DNA from: Burkholderiaceae bacterium
GTDB taxonomy: Bacteria; Pseudomonadota; Gammaproteobacteria; Burkholderiales; Burkholderiaceae_D
Direction of reading: 5' to 3'
Length of the DNA stretch: 64,000 bases
Assembly: GCA_030157545.1 (NCBI GenBank)
Contig: JAOAUN010000004.1
Coordinates: forward strand, 1 to 64,000
The notes below the pieces were generated by a model that saw only the letters and a list, made by a program, of their open reading frames with translations, was not told the origin of the DNA and searched no databases. The position numbers and the translations under genes were made by a program. Shown here in pieces: positions 52,009 to 61,817 of this stretch; position 1 is the stretch's first letter, and every line of letters begins with the position of its first letter.

Positions 52009-52968
52009 TCAGACTGTGAATGCAGCAGGAAACCGCGCCGAACGACTTTGCCTGCCCTGCTTATCTATACAAAGCACATCCACTGCATCAAGCTGCGCTG
52101 ACAATGCCAGCGAACGCTCCGCACCCATCACCATGAACGCCGTAGACAGTCCGTCAGCCAGCAAGCCAGTCGGTGCCAGTACCGTGACACTGGCCAGTTC
52201 AGTTGGTGAATTACCACTGTGCGGATCAACAATATGATGCCGTTTGAAGTCGTTTGAAAAACGAGTTTCGTAGTCACCTGAAGTAGCCATCCTGCGGCCG
52301 TCCATAGTCAGCACTTGTGCCAGCTTGTCGTTATGCCTCGGATCGCGAATGCCGAGCGTCCACGCGGTGCCATCGGCGCGCTGGCCGAGCGTGCCAAATT
52401 CACCGGTATCAATCAGCGCATGTTGTATGCCATGCTGCTGCAATGCCTGCAGCGCCAGATCGACGCCATAGCCTTGCGCGAGCCCATTCACCGTGACCGC
52501 CATACCCTGCGTTAGTGCGATGCGTTCACTGGAGACCGACAGCTTGCGCCAGTCCACCAGTGCCAACGCCTTGTTGCTGGCAGCCGCATCCCACAAAGGT
52601 TGGACGGTCACGTCGAATGCACCATCGCTGCGGGCCGCCAATTCTTGTGCCGTCTGCAGTACATGCACAAAGCGTGCATCAGGATGATCGAAGCTGCCAT
52701 GCTGATTCAACTGACTGAGCTGGCTGTCGGCGCGATGCAGGCTCATCAGCGAGTCAACCTGTTTGACGGCTGCCATGGCGGCATCTAATGCGGCCTGCGC
52801 GATTCTGGCGTCGTGATGTAGTACCTGCATGGAGATCGTGGTGCCGAAGGCGATGTCGGCCGCAGTATACGACTGCAACTTGCCGTCTTGTTTCAACTGC
52901 AGCCAGAGTGCACCAGCTCCCGTCACCGACAAACCAAGCGCACCGGACAAAAAAGTTCTGCGTTTCAT
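52009..52968 (-). CDS. apbE: FAD:protein FMN transferase
   Basis: AFGTTISMQVLHHD, SDGAFDVTVQPLWD, GMAVTVNGLAQGYGVDLAL, DTGEFGTLGQRADG. Confidence 0.9.
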   Translation of the reverse strand: MKRRTFLSGALGLSVTGAGALWLQLKQDGKLQSYTAADIAFGTTISMQVLHHDARIAQAALDAAMAAVKQVDSLMSLHRADSQLSQLNQHGSFDHPDARFVHVLQTAQELAARSDGAFDVTVQPLWDAAASNKALALVDWRKLSVSSERIALTQGMAVTVNGLAQGYGVDLALQALQQHGIQHALIDTGEFGTLGQRADGTAWTLGIRDPRHNDKLAQVLTMDGRRMATSGDYETRFSNDFKRHHIVDPHSGNSPTELASVTVLAPTGLLADGLSTAFMVMGAERSLALSAQLDAVDVLCIDKQGRQSRSARFPAAFTV

Positions 52969-52978
52969 AGCCGGCTCC

Positions 52979-55069
52979 TCATGACACCACCGGACGAATC
53001 GGAATCGTCACACGGCGTTTGATTTCCATGATGCGCGGCGCGCACTGCGTATCGCTGTGATAAATCACGACGCAGTCCATGCACTGGAAGCATTCGTCGT
53101 AGGCAATTGCGCCATCAGGTTTGATCGCCTGATAGTCGCAGCGATGGCGGCAAGTCTGGCATGGCGTGCCGCATTCAGTGCGGCGCGGCAGCCATTTGAG
53201 CAGACGCAGTTTTCCTAAAATAGCGAGGCCAGCACCGAACGGGCACAGATAGCGGCAGAAAAATTTGTACATCACGGAGCTTGCAACGACCAGTCCGCCC
53301 GCATACAACACGAACGGCCACGCGCGCACGAACAGCAAGGTGATGCCGGTCTTGAACGGTTCGATTTCAACCAGCATATCGGTGATCTGCGCGGAAAAAA
53401 GAATCGAGCCGACGATGGCAGCCAGCAGCACATACTTGATGCGTTTCAGACGCGCGTCGGTTTTCGTGTGCAGCCGGATTTGCGGCACGCGCAGTAGCCG
53501 CGCTGCGCGTGACACCAGTTCCTGCAAGGCGCCGAATGGACACAGCCAGCCGCAAAATGTCGCCCGGCCCCATGCAAAAAAAGTCAGGCCAACAAAAGCC
53601 CAGAGCGTCACCGTCATCGGGTCATACAGGAAAAACACCAGCGAGCGATGCTCTTTCAGTGATTGCAGCAAGCCAGTGATATTTACGATCGATAACTGGC
53701 CCTGTGCGTACCAGCCAATAAACACCAGCGTAAACAGCAGGAAGCTCACGCGTATCAATGTGAAGCGGCGCGCATTGGCTGTCAGCCAGCGCTGCTGCGC
53801 CAGCAGTACAGTCAGTATCAAGAGCGCGACGCCGAGTATGGCCAGTTCCGGCGCGCGCTGTTGCCAGATGCTGACCCAGGTTTTGTTGTCGCCGGCCGGC
53901 ACATCATAAAAACGTTCCGGCACATCGATTTTGTAAGGGAAGGCCTTGCGGATAATCTCCGGAAAGATCATGCCTTTTTCACGCTTGATATTAATGAAAA
54001 AATCCAGCGGCTTGGACAGGTCAAGGCCGGTCTGGCTGATCACGCGGAAAACTTTCATGTGTTCGGGTGTGACCGGCGTGCCATCGGCTAGTCGCAAGTC
54101 CATATCAAGGTCGCGCATCTCGATTGGCAGCCCGCCTTGCTTCAACGTCAGGCGCTCGGGCGAGGTACCGGGAATGAAATCCTCGGGAGTCAGCGAATAG
54201 CGGCCACCCCACATGACTAAAATGGCGTGGTCGCCTTTCTCAAGCCGTTCCGACAGTTTTGCCCAGCTCTCTGCATCAAGCAGGTTGCGGCCGATACTGG
54301 GTATCGATACCACAGCGGTATAAACATCAATGAACATATCGTCGAGGGCTGCGCTGCCTTCGGGATCCAGCCCTTCGCCTGCAGTGCCGGCATAAATTTT
54401 TTCTACATCGCGGTTGGCCAGCGACACATGCGTCACCAGATTTTTGCCGAACAGGTCAGTGCTGGTGTGCTGCTCGAAAAATTTTGTCTTCAGGCGCGCA
54501 ATCTGGTCCGGGTCATGGCTGCCGGAGAAGCCGAGTTTTTTGCGCGCGACGGCCAGCGATGAAGCAAGCAGTGTCTGGTTGATGATACGAACCGACGCAG
54601 TCGCTTTCGAGACACCATCAATGCGCACGTTATTGCCATCCATCTTCGCCGTCTTGCGGGTACCGGTCTCGATGGTGATATTTTGCGTCAGCGATAAATC
54701 TTTGTACTGGCTGACAAAATTGAACAGCGGTTGCGGCCCCAGTCCTTCGAGGAAGACAGGCTCATGGTGCGATACGACTTGCACATCCATGAAATTGCCC
54801 TTGGGGTCGAGCGCCACCAGTAGATTGATGGGCAAGCCGCCAAAGCCGGGCAGTGCGACAAAATCAATGGATTCGAACACATAGGCAACCAGTTCGTTGC
54901 TTGTCGCGTTCTGTTTGAAGATGGGCCAGACGGCCAACTCGGGATCTTTATCGCCCACCATTAAAGGCGAGGGGAATTTTTGCGCCAGTGTTTCCTTGTT
55001 CATTACTCCCGCGTGTGCGCTAATGATCAGTGCGCACAGCAGGATTAACGCGGCAAAAAGTTTACGCAT
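52979..55069 (-). CDS. NosR-like FMN-binding, polytopic 4Fe-4S membrane protein
   Basis: FMN-bind domain with DGVSKATAS flavinylation-like motif; TM helices; FCGWLCPFGALQEL and FCRYLCPFGAGLAI; Cys clusters CGTPCQTCRHRC, CFQCMDC. Confidence 0.88.
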   Translation of the reverse strand: MRKLFAALILLCALIISAHAGVMNKETLAQKFPSPLMVGDKDPELAVWPIFKQNATSNELVAYVFESIDFVALPGFGGLPINLLVALDPKGNFMDVQVVSHHEPVFLEGLGPQPLFNFVSQYKDLSLTQNITIETGTRKTAKMDGNNVRIDGVSKATASVRIINQTLLASSLAVARKKLGFSGSHDPDQIARLKTKFFEQHTSTDLFGKNLVTHVSLANRDVEKIYAGTAGEGLDPEGSAALDDMFIDVYTAVVSIPSIGRNLLDAESWAKLSERLEKGDHAILVMWGGRYSLTPEDFIPGTSPERLTLKQGGLPIEMRDLDMDLRLADGTPVTPEHMKVFRVISQTGLDLSKPLDFFINIKREKGMIFPEIIRKAFPYKIDVPERFYDVPAGDNKTWVSIWQQRAPELAILGVALLILTVLLAQQRWLTANARRFTLIRVSFLLFTLVFIGWYAQGQLSIVNITGLLQSLKEHRSLVFFLYDPMTVTLWAFVGLTFFAWGRATFCGWLCPFGALQELVSRAARLLRVPQIRLHTKTDARLKRIKYVLLAAIVGSILFSAQITDMLVEIEPFKTGITLLFVRAWPFVLYAGGLVVASSVMYKFFCRYLCPFGAGLAILGKLRLLKWLPRRTECGTPCQTCRHRCDYQAIKPDGAIAYDECFQCMDCVVIYHSDTQCAPRIMEIKRRVTIPIRPVVS

Positions 55070-55897
55070 TTAGGGCTTGATCGACTTGACGCCATGTTTG
55101 GCAAACAACGCCGCCATTTCGCCGGAGGCAAACAGATCATTGACTGCAGCCTGCAATTGTTTTGCCAGTTCTGTATTTTCTTTTTTGACGGCCATACCAG
55201 TAACCCAACCCTGACGTGGCAGCCGGTCGAAAGGCGCATCGGTCAATTCAAAAGCCGGGTCATCGCGCAGCACCGATTCGATTTCCGAGCGGGCCGCAAC
55301 GACGGCATCGAGCTCGCCGGCTTTCAGTTTTTCTACTGCCTGCATAGGCAGAGGGAAAATCTTTACGTTGTTGCGCAAGTTGGCGTCACCCAGCAGAACC
55401 ATCGCAGAGATCGATACTTTTTCAGCGCCAAGGCGCTTGCCTTCGAGCGACTCGGAACCGCGAAAATCAGGAATCGCTTTGAGGTTGCGTGCCAGTTTGA
55501 TCGATTCGCGATAGTAGGGCGCGAAAATTTCGACCTTGTCGTTCTGAGCCATCACACTGCGCTCGACCGGCACATGCAGCATCACGTCGGCCGGGCCGAA
55601 GCCGAGGTAGTGACCTTTCCAGACCATATTGCGCAAATCATCATTGACGTTCTCGCCCGCCGGGAATGGCAGCAGCGACAATTTCAGATTCAGCTTCCTG
55701 GCCAGCGCTTCGGCCAGGTCGACATCGATGCCACCGTCTTTAGTTGAAAAGGGCGCGTAGTCATCGTAGACGGCAACGACAAGCCTGCCGCTTTTCTGGA
55801 TTTTTTCAAAGTCGGCATGGGCTGGCGCTGTTGCCAGCAAGGTCGTGCAGGCCAAAGCGAGCGACGCTACAAGTCCACGCAAGCTGAAATGATTCAT
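55070..55897 (-). CDS. Quinoprotein-associated periplasmic substrate-binding protein (MxaJ/XoxJ-like)
   Basis: Signal peptide; RLVVAVYDDYAPFSTKDGGIDVDLAEALARKLNLKL..; immediate cytochrome c/pqq context. Confidence 0.75.
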   Translation of the reverse strand: MNHFSLRGLVASLALACTTLLATAPAHADFEKIQKSGRLVVAVYDDYAPFSTKDGGIDVDLAEALARKLNLKLSLLPFPAGENVNDDLRNMVWKGHYLGFGPADVMLHVPVERSVMAQNDKVEIFAPYYRESIKLARNLKAIPDFRGSESLEGKRLGAEKVSISAMVLLGDANLRNNVKIFPLPMQAVEKLKAGELDAVVAARSEIESVLRDDPAFELTDAPFDRLPRQGWVTGMAVKKENTELAKQLQAAVNDLFASGEMAALFAKHGVKSIKP

Positions 55898-55971
55898 AAA
55901 TTGTCTCCGGTGGTGGTTTGCGCCTGCTGCAGCGCTTATTTTTTGGATGAAAACGAAAGGATAAAACGGAA

Positions 55972-55995
55972 GACGGCGCTCTTACGAGCGCCGTC
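55972..55995 (-). terminator. Intercistronic hairpin (attenuator/terminator or mRNA-stability element)
   Basis: GACGGCGCTC-GTAA-GAGCGCCGTC on the minus strand between the cytochrome c and MxaJ-like genes. Confidence 0.55.
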
Positions 55996-56018
55996 AGAGT
56001 ATTACTTAACTATGCAGA

Positions 56019-56492
56019 TTATGGCTTATCAGTGCGGCGGGTTTCCAGATACGCTTTAATGGCCCAGACAGCTTCCTGCTGCAAGATGCCTTCGAACGGA
56101 GGCATGTAGACAGCGCCGTTACGAACACGGCCCTTAAGAACCGTAACTTTGTAGTATTCGTCGTTTTCCTTGATGCAGCTTGCCTTCTTTGCATCAGCCA
56201 GGGTCATGCAGTCGCGGTCGAGCATGCGCAGGTCAGGAGCGATACCACCGGAAATCGCATCGATGCCGTGGCAGCGTGCGCAATTCTGAGCAAAGGCCGA
56301 GCTGCCAACGTCAATGGCAGCCTTGTTGCCGCGATATGGGTTTTCGGAGGCCCATTGTTCGCCCAATGGCGGCAGACCCTTGGTGTTGACAGCTTGCGGC
56401 GTGACGTCGCCGTGTGCAAAAGCAGGCGCAGTAAACAGTAAGGCGGTGGCGATTGCCGTGCTGGCAAGTACCAGGCGGGTAAAGGTATTCAT
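56019..56492 (-). CDS. Cytochrome c-550 (PedF-like)
   Basis: Signal peptide; CARCHGIDAISGGIAPDLR haem motif; GRVRNGAVYMPPFEG. Confidence 0.82.
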   Translation of the reverse strand: MNTFTRLVLASTAIATALLFTAPAFAHGDVTPQAVNTKGLPPLGEQWASENPYRGNKAAIDVGSSAFAQNCARCHGIDAISGGIAPDLRMLDRDCMTLADAKKASCIKENDEYYKVTVLKGRVRNGAVYMPPFEGILQQEAVWAIKAYLETRRTDKP

Positions 56493-56538
56493 GAGGTTTT
56501 GCTCCGGTTGCGGGTTTTGGATTATTGGCTACTGCTTC

Positions 56539-56553
56539 GCAATTGCCGTGCCA
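56539..56553 (-). promoter_or_regulatory. Sigma-54 (-24/-12) promoter
   Basis: Minus strand reads (A)TGGCACG-GCAA-TTGC, matching TGGCACG-N4-TTGC; about 46 nt upstream of the cytochrome c start. Confidence 0.85.
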
Positions 56554-56676
56554 TGCAATTCCCTATGAGAAGTAAGGCATGTTATATAGCTTTTGCTTCA
56601 TAACGGAACAAGTGCTACATTCCCAAGGACAACACCGATAAAAAAAGACACAGTTGGCCATATTTGGAGACGAGAC

Positions 56677-58692
56677 ATGGCACGCGCTGCACCTTCCCGG
56701 CCGCATGGGGAAAAACAAGCTTCATCCGAGGGTCCGGGACTGATTTTGCCGAAACAGCAATTCCTGTCTGCTGGCATGGTTCATGCGCCGGAGCAGGGCA
56801 ACATGATAGAAGAATCACACAAGCGTTCAGCCTCTTACGGGCTGAAAGAAGACTCGCAGCCCGACTACACGCCGCTGCCAAAATCCGACCTGACCATCAA
56901 GGTCGACCTCAACCGCGGTTTGTTCACGCATGCAGTGCCGGTAATGGAGACGCTCTACGAGCAGATCATCAACACCCACAACATGGTGATCCTCACCGAT
57001 GCGCAGGGCGTGATCCTGCACGCGATGGGTGACGATGATTTTCTGGAAAAAGCCGATCGTGTCGCGCTGTTGGCCGGCGTTGCCTGGTCCGAGCAGAGCA
57101 AGGGCACCAACGCGATCGGCACTGCCATTGCCGAGCAGGCGCCGACGCTGGTGCACGCAGACCAGCACTACCTGACCGCCAATCATTTCCTGACTTGTTC
57201 GGCCGCGCCCATCGTCAACCACCAAGGCCAGTTGATCGGCGTCCTTGACGTTACAGGTGACCAGCGCAGCTTCCACAAGCACACCATGGCGCTGGTGAGA
57301 ATGTCGGCCCAGATGATAGAGAACCAGTTGTTCTCGGCTGCATTTGACGACGCCATCACTTTGCATTTTCATAGCCGCCCCGAATTCATCGGCACGCTGA
57401 TGGAAGGCATTGCCTCATTTTCAGCATCGGGCCGCTTTTTGTCGGCTAATCGCAGCGGCTTGTTCCAGCTGGGCTTGCCGCTGTCGGCTTTGCAAACGCA
57501 TACGTTTAGCTCACTGTTCGGCATGCCTTTGTCGGCCTTGTTTGACCACTATCGTCCCGTTGCGCCAAGCTTGATCAACCTGTGCCTGCATACCGGGGTT
57601 CGCGTGCTGGGGCGCGCGGAATTGCGCCGCCCGAATATGTTTTTCCAATCCGGTGAAACAGAAGCACCGGCGCGCGTCGAGCGCGGGCCTGCCAGGAAAG
57701 ACACGCAATCGGAAGACAGCGCAGCAAAGCGTCATCGGCTCTCCAGCCTGCACTACCTCGATACCGGCGACGAAAAGGTCGCGGCGCTGATCAAGAAAGT
57801 CAATCTCGTGATGGGGCGCGACATACCGGTGCTGATCACGGGCGAGACTGGCACCGGCAAAGAACTGCTGGCGCAGGCCATCCACAATGACTCGCCGCGT
57901 GGCAGCGGTCCCTTCGTTGCTGTCAATTGCGCATCGATACCCGAGACCCTGATCGAGTCCGAGCTGTTTGGATATGAAGACGGCGCCTTTACCGGTGCCC
58001 GCAAAAAAGGCAGCACCGGCAAAATTCTTCAAGCGAATGGCGGCTCGCTGTTCCTCGATGAAATCGGCGACATGCCGCTCAGCTTGCAGGCGCGCCTGTT
58101 GCGCGTGCTGCAGGAAAGGCTGGTCATGCCGCTGGGCAGCAATAAATCGATTCCAGTCAATGTGTCACTGATCTGCGCGACCAATCGCAATCTGCGCGAG
58201 CTGATCGCCAAAGGCGCCTTCCGTGAAGACCTGTACTACCGGCTCAACGGTCTTGTCGTCAGGCTGCCGCCACTGCGCGAGCGAACCGATCTCGAGACCG
58301 TCATCAACAAGCTGCTCGCGGCCGAGTCCAGCGATCAGCAGTTCACGGTCTCTGCGGAAGTCATGGGCATGTTCAAGCGTCATAACTGGCCGGGCAATTT
58401 CCGTCAGCTGACCAATTTGCTGCGCACAGCGATGGTAATGGCAGGCCCTGATCGTATTGTCAGCCTTGAACATTTGCCGGAAGATTTTCTCGACGATGTA
58501 GACATGAATGCGCATAAAACAATCGCTGCGCCGGTGAATGCCGAAGCTGTCATTGCGGGACCGGCGCGGCTCGAAGATGTGGAGCTGCTGGCGATCCAGA
58601 AAGCCCTCAAGGAGCACAACGGCAACGTCTCCGCCGCTGCGCGTGCGCTGGGCGTTTCACGCAATACGATTTATCGCAAGCTGCCTGCCTGA
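56677..58692 (+). CDS. Sigma-54-dependent transcriptional activator (AcoR-like, GAF-AAA-Fis)
   Basis: Walker A GETGTGKE, GAFTGA motif, VNCASIPETLIESELFGYEDGAFTGA, C-terminal Fis HTH NVSAAARALGVSRNTIYRKL. Confidence 0.92.
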   Translation: MARAAPSRPHGEKQASSEGPGLILPKQQFLSAGMVHAPEQGNMIEESHKRSASYGLKEDSQPDYTPLPKSDLTIKVDLNRGLFTHAVPVMETLYEQIINTHNMVILTDAQGVILHAMGDDDFLEKADRVALLAGVAWSEQSKGTNAIGTAIAEQAPTLVHADQHYLTANHFLTCSAAPIVNHQGQLIGVLDVTGDQRSFHKHTMALVRMSAQMIENQLFSAAFDDAITLHFHSRPEFIGTLMEGIASFSASGRFLSANRSGLFQLGLPLSALQTHTFSSLFGMPLSALFDHYRPVAPSLINLCLHTGVRVLGRAELRRPNMFFQSGETEAPARVERGPARKDTQSEDSAAKRHRLSSLHYLDTGDEKVAALIKKVNLVMGRDIPVLITGETGTGKELLAQAIHNDSPRGSGPFVAVNCASIPETLIESELFGYEDGAFTGARKKGSTGKILQANGGSLFLDEIGDMPLSLQARLLRVLQERLVMPLGSNKSIPVNVSLICATNRNLRELIAKGAFREDLYYRLNGLVVRLPPLRERTDLETVINKLLAAESSDQQFTVSAEVMGMFKRHNWPGNFRQLTNLLRTAMVMAGPDRIVSLEHLPEDFLDDVDMNAHKTIAAPVNAEAVIAGPARLEDVELLAIQKALKEHNGNVSAAARALGVSRNTIYRKLPA

Positions 58693-58774
58693 TATGGAAG
58701 TGAAGACGCCGGGTGCGTAGTGCCGAATCCGGACTGCGTGCATGCCGCCCACCCGGCCGTCTCACTTGCCATGA

Positions 58775-59719
58775 TCACTTGCGATGAGCTAATTCCGTCA
58801 CAGCCTCTTTCAAAGCCTGTGTAATCGCCGTGTCGCTGGACAAATGTCCCGCCTTGCCGATCCAGCGTAACGCTGCATGCGGCATCACACGCTTCAACTT
58901 CACTGCATTCTCGGGCGGACAGATCAAGTCATGTGTGCCGTGAATCAGGATCACTGGCAGATCCTGCAGCTTGCTGGCGCTATCGAGCAAGGCGGCTTCC
59001 GTAGTGAAGCAACCCTGCGAAAGATAATGCGCCTGCACCCTGTATTTGTTCAGCACGCGTGCAGCTGGCGCAGCTTCATCGCGTTCTGCAACGGCGTTTG
59101 GCTGCGTGCCTGCCATCGCTTGCACAACGGCGTCTTCATAAACACTCCAGCGCCTTGCCGCATCATTGGCCGTCTCTTCACTGCCGTTCAACAAGGCATG
59201 GCATAGCGTTGTCAGCACGCTTGATTTTTCGTCCGCATTCCATCCTTCCGTCATACGCTGCCAACCTGCCGGCACCATTGCCTGCAGCGACTGGAAAAAC
59301 CAAGTCATCTCGCGTGCGCTGGCAAGGAAGCTGCCGCGCAGCACCAGCGCAGACATTTGTGCAGCATGCTGTTGCGCATACAGCAGTGCCAGCGTGGCGC
59401 CCCATGAACCGCCCACGACCATCCAGCGCCCGATGCGCAAATGTCGGCGGATCATTTCAATATCGTTCACCAGTTTCGCACTGTCGTTATTCCGAATCTC
59501 ACCTTGCGGGGCAGACAAGCCCGCGCCACGCTGGTCAAACAGCACAACGCGCTGGCGGTTGAGGTCGAACCAGTCGAGCATGGATGCTTGCGCGCTGCTG
59601 CCGGGGCCACCATGCAGCACGACCGCTGGTGCGCCATCCGGGTTTCCGTATTGCGCAACATAGAGAGTATGACCGTCACCGGTGGACAGGTATTGTTCGT
59701 CGAAGGCAGTTGCGGACAT
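58775..59719 (-). CDS. Prolyl aminopeptidase (proline iminopeptidase-like)
   Basis: VVLHGGPGSSAQASMLDWFDLNRQRVVLFDQRGAGLSAP, VVGGSWGATLALLYAQQH. Confidence 0.88.
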   Translation of the reverse strand: MSATAFDEQYLSTGDGHTLYVAQYGNPDGAPAVVLHGGPGSSAQASMLDWFDLNRQRVVLFDQRGAGLSAPQGEIRNNDSAKLVNDIEMIRRHLRIGRWMVVGGSWGATLALLYAQQHAAQMSALVLRGSFLASAREMTWFFQSLQAMVPAGWQRMTEGWNADEKSSVLTTLCHALLNGSEETANDAARRWSVYEDAVVQAMAGTQPNAVAERDEAAPAARVLNKYRVQAHYLSQGCFTTEAALLDSASKLQDLPVILIHGTHDLICPPENAVKLKRVMPHAALRWIGKAGHLSSDTAITQALKEAVTELAHRK

Positions 59720-59939
59720 GGCTTCCTGGTGAAATTTCTTGCGCTAGAATGAATTGAACAGAAAAAAACCATGAAGCGGTTTGAGCGCTTATGGAGTGGA
59801 TTCACAGAGGAGGATTATGCCTGCAAGCTAGCTTGTCAGCCTTTTTATCCTTGTCTGTTTTTATTGAATTCATGCCGGATAGTGCTTTATCCGGGTTGTG
59901 CTTGCTACGCTAAAAAATTAATCGACTCTGCAGATAATC

Positions 59940-60851
59940 ATGAAAATTCTTGTACTTGGCTCGGCTGCTGGTGGCGGTTTCCCGCAATGGAATTGCAATT
60001 GCGCTAATTGCGATGGTGCGCGCAAGGGGAGCATCAATGCGCGTGCGCGCACGCAATCTTCAATTGCGGTATCGAGTAATGGCACTGACTGGGTGTTGAT
60101 CAATGCGTCGCCGGATGTGTTGTCGCAAATCCGCGCCAACCCTGCTTTGCAGCCTGCGCGGGCGATTCGCGACTCCGGCATCGCTGCAGTGATGGTGATG
60201 GATGCGCAAATCGATCACGTCACCGGCCTGCTGATGCTGCGTGAAGGTAAAAAGAAACTCAATTTGTACTGCACCGATCCAGTCTGGGACGACTTGAACC
60301 ATGGCCTGCCGCTGGTGCCGGTGCTGTCGCATTACTGCGGCGTCGAGCGTCATGTCATCACCGGTGGCACGGCGTTCGAAGTGCCGGGTGTGGCCGGCAT
60401 CCGCTTTCATCCGATGCCCCTGAAAAGCAAGGCGCCGCCGTATTCGCCGCACCGCGCCAACCCGCAGCAGGGCGACAACAACGGCCTGCTGATTGAAGAC
60501 ATTGCGACCGGCCAGACTGTTTTCTACGCGCCGGGTCTCGGTGAACTCGAGCCGCATGTGCTGGCCGCCATGCAGCAAGCGACTTGCGTGCTGGTCGATG
60601 GCACCGTCTGGACCGGTGACGAAATGATTACGCTCGGACTGTCGCAAAAAACAGCAGCCGACATGGGGCACCTGCAACTATCTGGTGCCGGCGGCATGAT
60701 TGAAGTGCTCGACAGTATTGGCGAGCGCCGCAAGGTTCTCATTCACATCAACAACACAAATCCGATTTTGAACGAAGACTCGACCGAGCGCGCGCAACTG
60801 GCGCAGCACGGTATCGAAGTCGCTTTTGACGGTATGGAGATCACACTATGA
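59940..60851 (+). CDS. pqqB: PQQ biosynthesis protein PqqB
   Basis: [56 protein letters not shown]. Confidence 0.97.
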   Translation: MKILVLGSAAGGGFPQWNCNCANCDGARKGSINARARTQSSIAVSSNGTDWVLINASPDVLSQIRANPALQPARAIRDSGIAAVMVMDAQIDHVTGLLMLREGKKKLNLYCTDPVWDDLNHGLPLVPVLSHYCGVERHVITGGTAFEVPGVAGIRFHPMPLKSKAPPYSPHRANPQQGDNNGLLIEDIATGQTVFYAPGLGELEPHVLAAMQQATCVLVDGTVWTGDEMITLGLSQKTAADMGHLQLSGAGGMIEVLDSIGERRKVLIHINNTNPILNEDSTERAQLAQHGIEVAFDGMEITL

Positions 60852-61543
60852 GTTCGCAAAATACTGCCTGGAGCCGCACCGAATTTGAAGCGCAACTGCG
60901 CGCCAAGGGCAACAACTATCACATCAATCATCCGTTCAACATGAAGATGAACAGCGGTGAGCTGACGCCCGAGCAGATCCGCGGCTGGGTCATTAACCGT
61001 TTTTATTATCAGGTGAATATTCCGGTCAAAGACGCCGCCGTGATTGCGAATTGCCCGGATCGCGAAACCCGTCGCAAATGGGTGCAACGCATTCTTGACC
61101 ATGACGGTTACGGCGACCAGCCCGGCGGCATTGAAGCCTGGACGCGCCTCGGCGAAGCCGTTGGCATCACGCGTGAAGAACTGTGGTCGTTGAAACATGT
61201 TACGCCGGGTGTGCGCTTTGCCGTTGATGCGTACGTCAATTTCGCGCGCAGCAAGCCGTGGCAGGAAGCCGTGTGTTCGTCACTGACTGAAATGTTTGCG
61301 CCGAAAATTCACAAAGACCGACTGGCCAACTGGCCTATTCATTACAAGTGGGTCAATGAAGAGGGACTTACGTATTTCCGTAGTCGTATCACGCTGGCCG
61401 AACGTGATGTCGAACACGGACTGGCCGTCACGCTCGAGTATTTCACCACGCGCGAGCAGCAAGAGCGCGCGCTGGAAATTTTGCAGTTCAAGCTTGATGT
61501 GCTGTGGTCCATTTCGGACGCAATAGAAAAAGCATATCCGTGA
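60848..61543 (+). CDS. pqqC: Pyrroloquinoline-quinone synthase PqqC
   Basis: [59 protein letters not shown]. Confidence 0.97.
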   Translation: MSSQNTAWSRTEFEAQLRAKGNNYHINHPFNMKMNSGELTPEQIRGWVINRFYYQVNIPVKDAAVIANCPDRETRRKWVQRILDHDGYGDQPGGIEAWTRLGEAVGITREELWSLKHVTPGVRFAVDAYVNFARSKPWQEAVCSSLTEMFAPKIHKDRLANWPIHYKWVNEEGLTYFRSRITLAERDVEHGLAVTLEYFTTREQQERALEILQFKLDVLWSISDAIEKAYP

Positions 61544-61553
61544 AAGCGCAATC

Positions 61554-61817
61554 ATGAATGACGTTCCAGTGAAACCAAAATTAGCCCGGCTGTTTCGCAT
61601 GCAATGGGAAGAGGCGCAGGGCGCATATGTGCTGCTTTATCCGGAAGGCATGGTCAAACTGAACCAGAGCGCCGGTGAAATTCTCAAGCGCTGCGATGGC
61701 GAGCGCGATCTGACTGCAATCGTCGCCGACATTGAACAAAGCTTTGGCGCCACTGGCCTTGAGCCGGAAGTCAAAGGATTCCTTGAAGTTGCAACCGAGC
61801 GAGGCTGGATTGTCTGA
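61554..61817 (+). CDS. pqqD: PQQ peptide chaperone PqqD
   Basis: YPEGMVKLNQSAGEILKRCDGERDLTAIVADIEQ. Confidence 0.95.
   Translation: MNDVPVKPKLARLFRMQWEEAQGAYVLLYPEGMVKLNQSAGEILKRCDGERDLTAIVADIEQSFGATGLEPEVKGFLEVATERGWIV

Noticed and set aside
59720-59760. Possible sigma-54 promoter (TGGTGAAATTTCTTGC) before pqqB
   Set aside because: GG-to-GC spacing is one base too long and the -24 element lacks CAC.
59771-60007. Cys-rich 78-aa ORF upstream of and overlapping pqqB, considered as pqqA
   Set aside because: Lacks the Glu-x3-Tyr PqqA core (only TEEDY), runs out of frame into pqqB, and has no convincing ribosome-binding site.
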